From: Gavia stellata
Taxonomy: Eukaryota; Chordata; Aves; Gaviiformes; Gaviidae
DNA length: 64,000 nt
Assembly: GCF_030936135.1 (NCBI RefSeq)
Contig: NC_082613.1
Coordinates: forward strand, 2,976,001-3,040,000
Direction: 5' to 3'
The translations under genes and the position numbers were made by a program. Shown here in pieces: positions 13,301 through 23,700 of this stretch (position 1 is the first letter of the stretch; every line of letters begins with the position of its first letter). The notes beneath the pieces were generated by a model that worked only from the letters and a program-made list of their open reading frames with translations, was not told the DNA's origin and did not search any database.

Positions 13301-15786
13301 ATACCTTTGCCTCCTACTAGGAGGAAAAAACATCTCCCCAAACTATTACTGATAACTGGATTGTGGTCTGGAAGTACTTATTATCTCCCAGCTTTATCAT
13401 GGTAATTTACTGACCTCCTTGACTTCAGTTGCAAGTCTCCAGTTAGTGGAAAACCTCACAAATTATCAACAGCCAGGTGTTATTTTTTCTTTTTAAGAAA
13501 AGCCAACAACAACAAAAAAGCCAACCAACAGTTTTGTACTGTTGCTTACAAAGGCATGATTTAAGTGCTCTTATCTTAATTAGCGCCTCCAACACTCACA
13601 CAGCAACAATGAAATTCTATAAATACAGTTATTTCTATTTCAGGTTCCACAACTACTTCTGTTCTACATTTTCACTGACTCCAGGGGGGTTTGGTTGTGA
13701 TAGTTCCTATTTCAAGTCACAAGCTTAAGTAAGAGAGACTCAAATTATCATGAAAAAAATTGTACTGGAAGTTTTACTGTGTAATAGAATTACCCTTAAT
13801 CTCACTGCTGCTTATCAATCAAGGCACTGCACTAATTATTTAATAATAATTTATTAGGACTCTTGATAGAAGATATGCTAAAGTCTTCAGTGCATGAATT
13901 TCTGGGTCAAAGTACTTAGCCAAAGGATAATAAATCACTCATTGAAAACCAAAGTTATTCTCCTGACACCAAAAGGGAACATTTCCAATGAGTTTTCAGG
14001 TAGGAAAGGCTGAGCTCTTACCCCTCCTTAACTAAAGCTCAAATTCAGGCCATGCCTGCTCACACCACGTCTCCTCTTGTCCTGTGCAGCCTATCAGCTC
14101 CGGGTTGCTTTTTTTCTTGTTCACTTGTAGTAATAGAATTCTCATCATTTGAGGCAAGGAAGCATTCTCACACCAGTAACTGTGGAAGGGTTAACCAAGA
14201 CAGCTTTGAAGTTTTGACTGAAGCTGTTATCTGCAAGTACCCTGCAATACCTGCCAAGACAGTAGGAGGTCCAGATCGTCCTGATCATTTGTCAGCGCTT
14301 CCTGCCCACTGCATCCATTCAGTCTTTTGGCATCATCCTCTGAATTTGTTTCAGAAAGCAGCACTGTGCAATCTCAATTATAAAAACAGAACAGTCCCAA
14401 AGCATGATTTTGTACATAATTTAGCACTAAATCAAGAACCTGCCGGATGACAGGAGGTAGCCTCTATTTATTTAAAAGGTAGAGAGACAGGCAATAGATC
14501 TCCCTGCCTTTTAAGACTGTATTTATAAGGCCAAGCAGCAAATTGCACAGTTGTGAGACTCCTGTCCATAACACTCACTGTGATCTGGCACCCCAAGTAC
14601 TACATTACATTTATGGCTTCAGAGCTTTAATTTTATTTTAGTTGCATAGCCAGATTTCACTGACTGCTTTCCTCAGATCTGCAAGTGGAAAGGACCATAG
14701 GGTAACACAGGGTGTGACTTTTGTCAGATGCAGACTTCAGTATTGACAGGGCAGCAACAGGAGGTATTGGTTAATTGAATGATCTAAGGCTCCAGTTGGC
14801 AATTTTTCACTTTAATACTCCCTAACCAATTATTTCGTGGTGCAGTCTGTCTGCTAGCCATATAGGCATGAGGCAGCTGTGAGCATGCAGCATTAAAGGA
14901 CAGACCCCATGTAACAGTCATCCACTTTAGGTTGAAAGTAGGTTCCTTCAGTAGATCAACTAACAGGTACAAGCACAGAAATAACATTCTTCAATTCAAA
15001 ACAATCAAAATCCAGACTGAAACACTGGGGGAAAAGGGAGGAGGGAAGAAACTAAACTCCTTTAGGATTGTTTTCCCCCACACCATCCAAACTTTGTTTG
15101 ATGACCAGAATACTTTACAAAGGAAACTTTTACTTAAGCAGGAAAAAACAAATCCTTCTTTGTTTTGAGGAGAGAAGAAACACAAAACAAAATGCTTCTG
15201 CTTTTCTTTCTAGGTAGACTTTTTCCCAAACAAACAATTTGCTGAATATCAACAGGAATTTGCAAACTGTTTTGATCAACCTGAAACTGCATGTTTAAGA
15301 GGTGATGTTTCAGCTGAAAACATTCACTCACCTTTACTGCTGGCTACAAAAGTAGATCTGCTTATACTGCTGCATCTACACAAAAAGCACATCACTGCAA
15401 TTTCAAGAAGCTACTTTATTCTAGAGATGACCCCTGGCTTTTAAAATTCCTAACCAGATTTTATGCAGCTTCAAATGCTGATAATACATAGATCTAACAC
15501 TTTGGTTCATATCTATTCCTTAGTCTAACTGCAGTACGTTCAGGTCTGGTATATGCATAACATTCTTTCCAGACTTGAAGACTACTTAACCACATTGCCT
15601 CTGAGCTCTCAATCCTATTCCTCATTTGTAGTCAGTTATATTTAAAAACCCAGAACACAAAAAAAAAATATCAAATTTGTCCTCATTATTTCCACACCAT
15701 TTCTGTTATCTTAAGTAAGCAACTTAATACTCGCTCCATATTGATGCTCTGCCTTCAATTTTCCCTCCCCTCACAGGCCTGCGTAA
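7260..15786 (+). CDS. NKAIN4: NKAIN4, C-terminal part (three coding exons)
   Basis: This is the 3' part of the sodium/potassium-transporting ATPase interacting protein 4 gene, join(7260..7320,10458..10542,15777..15786). The family are small multi-pass membrane proteins that bind the Na+/K+-ATPase beta subunit and are mostly neuronal. The joined exons encode the end of the last membrane segment ([14 protein letters not shown]), an acidic [15 protein letters not shown] signature and the cytoplasmic tail [10 protein letters not shown], ending T-Y-L-P-A. This matches the human NKAIN4 C-terminus (K-Q-V-Y-L-P-A, from memory) closely. Codon phases agree across both junctions (T|TT for Phe, CT|G for Leu). 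The E-E-D-S-F-D-F-I-G-G-F-D segment occurs in all NKAINs; the [10 protein letters not shown] tail and the synteny with BIRC7 point to member 4. The gene is partial: the N-terminal exons are outside the window or not found. Confidence 0.93.
7321..10457 (+). other. NKAIN4: NKAIN4 intron
   Basis: A GT-AG intron of about 3.1 kb, starting GTAAGT and ending in a T-rich tract with TTTTCAG. Reading frames inside are short and unrecognised; I see no other feature. Confidence 0.9.
10458..10542 (+). CDS. NKAIN4: NKAIN4 coding exon (C-terminal tail)
   Basis: An 85-nt exon preceded by TTTTTTTTCAG and followed by GTAAGTAT. It encodes [19 protein letters not shown] and onward to K-Q-T-Y. The last two bases CT begin a Leu codon completed in the next exon. 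Unspliced, this frame would stop at once (CTG TAA), so the donor placement matters. Confidence 0.94.
10543..15776 (+). other. NKAIN4: NKAIN4 last intron
   Basis: A 5.2-kb intron from GTAAGTAT to CCCTCCCCTCACAG. I found no exon of the other two genes in it and no recognisable repeat. Open frames such as 14052-14450 have no family resemblance. Confidence 0.85.
15777..15786 (+). CDS. NKAIN4: NKAIN4 terminal coding exon (three residues and stop)
   Basis: After a strong acceptor (TTTTCCCTCCCCTCACAG) the exon reads G CCT GCG TAA. Joined to CT from 10541-10542 this gives Leu-Pro-Ala-stop, which is how I recall NKAIN proteins ending. The stop is embedded in TAAATAAAG, so a canonical poly(A) hexamer (15786-15791) overlaps it. 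Confidence 0.85.
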
Positions 15787-18700
15787 ATAAAGAGGAGCCA
15801 GAGGATGGATAAACCTTGCACTCCACCATCAAAGGTGCTGCAGGAAACAATCCCCTGTGGCCTGGATCTTTGGCAGAGGAAATGCAGGATGGTGAACTCC
15901 ATTCCATTTTTTGTTCCTTGTCTTCTTTTCAAATGCAATGAATGTACATTGAAGAATGGCCATGCGGTTGGTTTTTAATTCTCCAAGTGCCCTGACGAAC
16001 CATTCCTACCATAGTCTGGTGGTACTAGCCAATAAATGGCACAGGCCTGAAGACCTCAGGCAGAACAAGTTCACTGAGAGCCTCTCTCAAGAGATACAGT
16101 TGAAGTCGGAGCTGCTTCCTTGTGCCATGGATCCATAAAGAAGGAAGCACTGCATAACACCCTGGGACATCTCATATGTTCTGTAGTTAGCTCCTTCCCC
16201 TTCTCCTTTCCCTTGTTCTGAAAAGAGCCTAAATCCCCTAACAAAACTATATCTCCTCCCTGCCTGTATAGAACTAGGTGGGGGCTATTTACATTTGAGT
16301 TATTTAGGCTTTTTTTTTTTTTTTAAGTTATAGATGAGGACTCTCCCCTTCCTCCCCCACCATCCATCTAGAACTCCCTTCCTCATTCTCTATTCTTTAG
16401 ACATGGTCAGCGCCTTAGCAGTAGGCATTTGTCCTGGATTTCGGTGTTCTGTGACCTAACTCCTATGATGCTGAACAGCTGCAAACTAGTACAAGCACCA
16501 AATCTTTACTCAGCATGGAGCTTAGCCCCATTTCAACATGCCAAGCCATTCTCAGAACAGCTGTAGCTTACTCTGGGTTTGCCCATCTACATTAAATTAA
16601 CACTGGCATAGCCACATGCACAGCTGAAACCTGCTGCAGGACACTGAAAAATGCCTAGTTCTTCATGGATCACAGATGGTTTTGTACCTGCCTTCTTCAC
16701 CAAGCAGCCGCGCTTATTCCAGGCACAAACCTGGCAACAGCCTGATGGAAGGGGTTTTTTGTGACAGGATAATTTTGAGGGGAGGGAATGGGCTGAAGGA
16801 AAGGGGGAATATAAGTGTAATTAAGTTGCATTAATGCGCTGCAGCAATTAATTAAAAAAACAAAAAACAATGTCAGTTTTGTTAGCTATGTCTCCCAGCA
16901 TGTTACATGTCAAGCAGAGAAAGAGCACTTGTCAGCCATCCGTGGCATCCTTTGGCTGGTACATTCCAAGTGCTGTTGTAATTCTTCATTGTCTTGGCTA
17001 ATCTGTTTGACATTACTTGGCATTTTTGAGTAATGCTTTTCAGAAGAGTCAAGCTAGAAGCCATACTAGGGAGGAGAAGCATGAGGGAAGAAATAAAAAC
17101 ATTAAGTGCTAAGTCAAGGCATTATTCATGCACCTTTCTTTGTCCCATTCCAAAGACCCCAGGAAGCAAAATCCTCTTCTTTAAGCCCAAGAATATAAGC
17201 ATTAAGAGAACATTTTTTTTTGTTTCTGTACAACTTCCATTCCAGATACCCACTGCAACCCAACATCCTGAGTTCCGATCAGGTGCAGCTGCAAGGAAAA
17301 GTGTTGTCTTCTATAGCTATTTTTCCTTCTTTTAGCCAGTACAAGCCACGACTTCTGACTGAGCAGAACAGACAACTGACAGTTGCTGGTGTAATACTAG
17401 TTTCATCATTTCAGGAAGAAAAAGCTCAACCCTCTTTAAAACAGCCCCACCTGGCAAAACATAACTACCTCCCATATTGATCAATACTGTGCCACTGCCA
17501 AGTTAAAAAATACCATAGCAGAGCACAGGCTACTACGCCATTTAGACAGCATGCATAGCAGTGTGCATATACAACCTCCTCTTTGATTCAGTTCACTTCT
17601 GAATTACACTCATTCCTACTTGCCCACCTGATGTTCCCTGGAGGGCCAGAAAAAGGAATGGAAGAATACATGTCCCCTAGTCAATGAGACTGTTCCATGA
17701 AAGACTTCATTTATTTGGGACTTTTGAAATTAATCTTCCCTTTCCTCATCAGAAAACACCAACTTTATACTTTTTAGGTTTAATACAATTTTTCCTCAGA
17801 GAGCAACGCTGTCCATCAGATACCAGCATTCTTTGTTGGCCTTGTTTGAGAGCAACCAAAATTCAGCACAGATGGTGGAGAAAGCACAGTTTCAGCTTGG
17901 AACAGTTGAAACATTTCACTAGTAGTTTCAGGAAGGAATTCTTCTAGATGCCAGTACAAAGTCAGAGGTCAGCATGTTTTTCACACTATACCTCTCAAAC
18001 TGACCAAGCCCTGACACCACATTTACTAACAAAACTGAACAAAACCACTTGCTAAGTACTCTAAAGAGACTCAGCATCAAACTATGCACTTAACAGCATG
18101 CCTCCTGACTTCAGTACACACTGGTAAAGATCAATTGAATACATACAAGTGTGATGACCAAGTAGCTTCATAACTACCACCCTATGTTATGATGAACACA
18201 GGTAATTAAGTAACTTTCAATAGAAGTAAAATAAAGGTTCAGGTAAGCCTATAATATTTAGTATCAATGACTGCCATAAATCATTAAAAAAAATCTGCCT
18301 GAGAAGACAGACAATAAGACAAGCTACCAAGGATCATATTCCACACTTAACTACCTCCTCTAGTTTTCATTGGCAGAGCCATTCATGCTTCATGCTCCAA
18401 CAACCCTTCCTCCTGGCCTGCTTGGGCTAGACCTACTCTAAGTACTGCAAGGTCATGCAATGACCCTCTTCTGTTAGGGTAGGGACTCCCAGTCGTTTCT
18501 ATCTCCAGCGTGCTGTAAAGTAAGGAGCAGCTGAAGGTTTTGCTCCAGTGGGTTCCCCTATCTCCAGGTTAGGAGTGCCCTCTATTGGGTACAGCCATCA
18601 CTTGAGATACTGCTAGTCAAAAAACACACATACCTGTTTCGGAAGGGACATCTTCCCATGGAAGAAAAGGCTCCACCCTTCCAGATGTGGAAAAGCTACA

Positions 18701-19594
18701 ATTTTCAAAGTGTTAAATAAAAGAAACCCCAGAAATAGGTGGTATATTTACAGCCTTGTAGTCCTGTTTAGCTCAGTGTGGCTGGAACCTTGCCTGAGCA
18801 TCAGCTTTAGGAGGAAATAACACTATTCCAACACTGACCTGGGTTTTGTTTTCCATTTCTCAGATTAGCATATCTACTTAAACCATAAGTTTTTGCTGTT
18901 ATTTACAGAGGCAAAATAAAGCCAATGATAGCTTGAACCCAGATAACACACCTAATTTGGCATGGTGGTGCAATTTTGTTCCCTATGAAAGCTGCTGTCT
19001 GGCAAAGACCCACCAATTCCTCCAAGAGCTGGAGAGTTTAAACTGCTCAACTAGTAATTTCTCTCATCTTTGCCAATAGCTGCATTAATATTACCTTCTT
19101 CTGAAGGCAAGGATGAAGAGATCTGCCCTCCCACATGGCCCAGGGATAACTGACACCTTAAAGTTACTCAGAGACCAGCCTATAACCCTTTTCAGTATCC
19201 AGGCCTGGAACCAAACAGAAGGAACTCCAGAGCCAGTGCTCCAGTCTCCGCAGATGTGTTTACCATGTACCAAAACTGCATTGAGTTCAGATGCAAAATT
19301 ATTCCCCACTTACACAGCTTCATGTATCGAGTCCTTATCCTCCTGCATCCTTACCCCTTCTTTTGCAGTTAAGAGAGTCTGGAGGACCACATGCTGTCCC
19401 GTGAATTCCAAAGGAAGCTCATGGATGGTAAGAACAGTTGCTTCTCTCACTCATGCCCATGTAGTACTGAAGGACAGAAGTTAAAGCGATCTACAACATC
19501 TAACATCTTAGGATACCACCACACTCCCTCCCCCAGTAGGGCATTATACTAGAATCAGATACTCAGACCTCTGTAAGATAAACAAAAGAAAAAT
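15787..19594 (+). other. NKAIN4: NKAIN4 3' UTR and convergent intergenic DNA
   Basis: Noncoding sequence downstream of the NKAIN4 stop, facing the 3' end of BIRC7. AATAAA hexamers on the + strand lie at 15786-15791, 16031-16036, 18230-18235 and 18716-18721. I cannot tell which is used, so the UTR end is unknown. A T15 run lies at about 16310-16324. Nothing else is recognised. Confidence 0.55.
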
Positions 19595-19600
19595 TTTATT
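19595..19600 (-). terminator. BIRC7: Candidate BIRC7 poly(A) signal
   Basis: Reads AATAAA on the - strand, about 970 nt past the BIRC7 stop codon. A U-rich stretch follows downstream (lower coordinates). It is the only canonical hexamer I saw on this strand between the stop and here. Confidence 0.5.
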
Positions 19601-20566
19601 CTGTGAAAAAGAACAGTTGATTTTAAAAAACATTATTTCCTTTCCCCTGCAGTTAATGAGCTATAGGATTGACAAAACTTTCTCTTTTTGGCTACATGAT
19701 AGAATGTTCCATTTAAAACAAGAATCATCAATTTAGCCAGCAAACAGAAGTCCTAAAAAAGGTAAGTCTCCATAGTTATCTTCTAGTAGGATAGTACCCA
19801 ATAGCCAGGGAAGAGGCTCTGTAAGAAGCTTCCATCAGATAATCTAGTGACCCTGACCATCAAAGAGCCTTTCACCTTCTGCCTAGGGAGGTCAGCTGAG
19901 AGTAAAGAGGTTGGAGAGCCTACAACAGGCCAGGCTTTTCACTTAGTTATGTGGATTTGAGTATTACTGAAACATTCCATCAATTGTTGACAATTCAACA
20001 AGGGTGGGGTGGGGGGAGACAGCAAAGATCTCAGAAGAAAAAGCTAGATTCTCCCTCCCCCACAATACATTGATGCCGAGTATTCTAGTCTCAACGGAAT
20101 GCTTTTTGTATTAAAAAATACTCCCATTTTGACTCAGACTCACTGAAGTCATCAGCCCTAGCAGAATAATCTCTAAACAAGTGCTAAATGAGAGAAAAAG
20201 AACCAGAGACAGTCTACTAAAAACAGCTCTTGATTTCAACACAGAGCAGGGATTCATTTGAGAATGCAAGAATTTGGAGAAGGAGAATGTCTGTCAACAA
20301 AAGCCTCTTTTTGGAGGACAAAAAGAAACTTGCAGATTTTTTCTGGAGCAGTCCTACAGCAAGATCAGCAAGAGTACAGCAAACCAGCAACTCTTACTAG
20401 AAACACTGTGCATAGGAGGCACATTTAGTGAGTTTTTACACTTATGCCAAGCTACCCAGCAAATAAGATTGCTCCAGCATCAGTTGAACTATTTACTTAT
20501 TTTCTTCCTCTGCTGTGTTACGAATGAGTTGTATAGATTTATCTTTCCCCTTAGGCTCATCATGGT
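19601..20566 (-). other. BIRC7: Probable BIRC7 3' UTR
   Basis: Sequence between the BIRC7 stop codon and the first canonical AATAAA on the same strand. No coding signal or structure was recognised. Confidence 0.5.
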
Positions 20567-20769
20567 TCAGGACATGAAAGTCCTCACACTTCCCCGGATG
20601 ACTGCTCTGCAGATAGGACACAATCTCAAATTGGAGGCACATTCTCCACAAGCTACCAGGTGGCCACAAGGAACAAACACAACAGACACATCTCTGTCCA
20701 TGCACACTTTGCACATCCTCTCCTCTTGCAGGCGTCGGAGCTGTTCTTCTGTGCTCATCCGAGACTCAT
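20567..20769 (-). CDS. BIRC7: BIRC7 exon: RING finger and stop
   Basis: Acceptor is TTTTTTTGGTAAAG at 20770. The exon encodes [17 protein letters not shown] followed by the RING with ligands C366, C369, C381, H383, C387, C390, C397 and C400. It ends V-R-T-F-M-S and TGA at 20567-20569. The R-R-L-Q-E-E-R helix just before the RING is typical of cIAP, XIAP and livin. Confidence 0.96.
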
Positions 20770-23700
20770 CTTTACCAAAAAAAGAAAGAAAAAAAGCCCA
20801 AACTGTTATAATACTAATAGCTCCAGAGTGCCAGTCCTGTCATTTTAGGAAGTCACACTGCAACTTGCTCATAATTTTATTCAGAGACTGACTGTGAAGA
20901 TGGCAAAAGTACCTCTCCAGCAAATTTCATTTAAGCTGAAAAACTACAGCTATTATAGACTCTGGCTTATCTACACAAGGTTCAGCATATCTACACATGC
21001 TGGACTGAGCAGGTACAGAGATCAACATCTCTTTACAGTAATATGCAATTTATCCCTGATAAACCAAATTTTTTGGGTAACAGTCTGCTTCACAGTGGAA
21101 CTCCAATTCCTGAATAAGGGTCTCTATGTTCTGTTACTATTCAATCTAGCACACATTCCCCTTCAGGATTAAAAAAAGAATGAATACAATGACCACTGAT
21201 ACCATTACTATAAAAACCATCCCAAATATGCCTAGGCTCAATTTCACCACCACTGTCAGCCCAGTGCACCTGATTCCTTTTGTTGCACAGATCGCATTTC
21301 TTCTCTTGAACTTGATGTTTCAGTCTCTCTCTGAACAGCATCTGTATAACCAGGAAAGAAGATAGCGTTAAATGCTACCCTTTTCCTCCCTCTTCAGACA
21401 GTGCTGTTTAAAAATATGAGATATCCTGGATTTCAGTAGCCTTAGGTCAAACACCTCTTTATTCTGCTGTTAACTTCACACAGTCAGCCTAGCGAAGCTG
21501 ATGTTCTCTGTGGTGCTTTAGTCACTATGTATGTTAACCTCCCTACCAAGACATGTCCACATCACATTCTCTCCTCAGCAAAGTTGGTTTATCTATCAGA
21601 CAGGAGCCATCAGCTGCTCATTCCTGCTCCTGTGCTACTGTTTAATCACACTTTTGGTTTTGTGGAATTTTTTTTTTTGCCTTGGCTAAAGAAACGGCAG
21701 ATCATGATACAGAGACAGGAGCTTTGGAAAGCAGGCTTGCTACCAGAGAAAGCCTGTGCAGAACTGCATCTTCAAACAAACTTCACTTGGCAAACAGACT
21801 CCACAAAACAGATAACACAAGACAGACATAGATAAGTTAAGGAGAATATATATTATCCAAACAAACAAGAAGTATGGCTATTTCTGATCAAGTCATTGAT
21901 TCAATTTTAAATAGGCTTGGAGCACTCATCCATCCTAAAAGCCTTGCTTCAGACAACTGCCTCTGTCTGCATCAGATGCAAATTTGTGCACAAGCCTCCG
22001 CATTGTGCAGCTGTCTGCTACTGCAGGTCTATGGGCAGCAGAAAATATTGATGATATCTACACCATAGCCAACTGGAGGCAGATATAGTTACTGATACCC
22101 CAGTAATCACAGCTCCTTCAGGTTTCTTTAAACCAAAACCTTATTCTTCAGCCTCCCAAACACAGGCAGGCTTGGGTACATTACTACTCTTAATTCCAGC
22201 CTAGGAAGAGAGAAGGCAGACCCGCAAGACACTCGCAACAGTGCTCAAGATGAAGTGAATAAGAGGTTAAACATCCACCAAGAACGTGGGTGTGCGAGTC
22301 AGGCATACCTCTGCTCTCCTCTGCACTGCTGCTCTCTTCCCAGTCTGGCTGAAGTAGATCAGAAATCAGTTCAGACTCAGAAAGGTAGAAAGTCCCAGTC
22401 AGTATGTATTTATTCTCTACCAGGTAAGCCACCCAGGTGGGGTCAAAGCCCATCTGCAGGACATTCTGCACTATGGTAAACTGATCCAGAGAAGGAAGAG
22501 CCTGCAATTCCCAGTTCCTCAGAGGATCTGTAAAGCAGTGAGCAGATACTTTACCAAAAAGGCAGAACTCTGGGCAAAAAGTACACCACTCCCTGAAGCT
22601 GTTACATATAAAATGGCATTAATATATTCTAGAACATTCCTCAAGCTACCTATATAGCTATATCAACATCCAGATTCACAGTTCTTGTGAATTATGATTG
22701 GAAGTAAGTCATCAAAAGCAATTTCATAGAAGCCAAGACACTAATTTTGGATGGTTTATTCTACTCTATCAGTGAACCAAGACTCCGTGTTTGGCCCCAG
22801 TCCAGAATCCTTATCTTTGTTTTCACATCCCAGAACAGAAGTATCAAAACTGCTTTCATGAAGATCAAATGGAACATCCAACTGAAGTCTCTCCAAGTCT
22901 CTCCTACTTCATAATCTAGCTCAACCATTCATCAGTAAAGACAGAAGCAGGAAATTCAGCTGGCAGCCCGTTCAAAAGCTTAAGTCTTTCTTAAGCTCAT
23001 CCTATCGGATAGGGTCTTCAAGAGAACATGAAAAAAAAAAAAATCAGTCTTCCACAATTATGGGAGCCAAATTTCACCTACTTAAATTTCCAGGAGCAAC
23101 TGACAAATGGGAAGAGATCCCCAGGATCCACACTTTAATGAACAACTAGACCTACAGCTGTTCTCTGGTCTCCTATCAAGTACGTTTAAAATGCTGTAGG
23201 CTGAAAGACTCTTCAGACAGACAACATCAAGAGCATGGACAAGTCAAAGGAAGGTTAGGCAAGCGCCCAAAAGCCACATGATTAGTCAGACTAGCTAAAT
23301 GTCTCTGGTCTAGACTAAGGTCACAAAAGAGCAAGCAATTTTGCTTCTTGTGCTAGAGACCATTTCCTAAAAATAAAGTGAAACAGCTTCTAGAATATCA
23401 ATTCATCTCTCAAACACCGTGTGTACAGAGTGCACGGGAGCTGGGGTGGGGGTAGAAGCAAGACTACACCACTCTCAACAGAAGACAAAACACCATGTAA
23501 TTATAGCACTGACCTTGGGAAGCAGAGAAATCTTGTTCGGTATGATCCCAGGAATCTCTCTGAAAACATCACAAGAGAGTCACAAAAGAGAAACGTGTTC
23601 AAAACTCCCCCTATCTACCAAACCCCCCATCTGCTATACACAAAATATTTGTGACTCACTGGAGATAGCAGAGTGCTAGAAAAGGACTCCTGAACACCGC

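Noticed and set aside
20274-20891. 205-codon open frame on the + strand
   Set aside because: It runs antisense through the BIRC7 RING exon and has no recognisable protein features; the - strand frame has the full RING and fits the gene.
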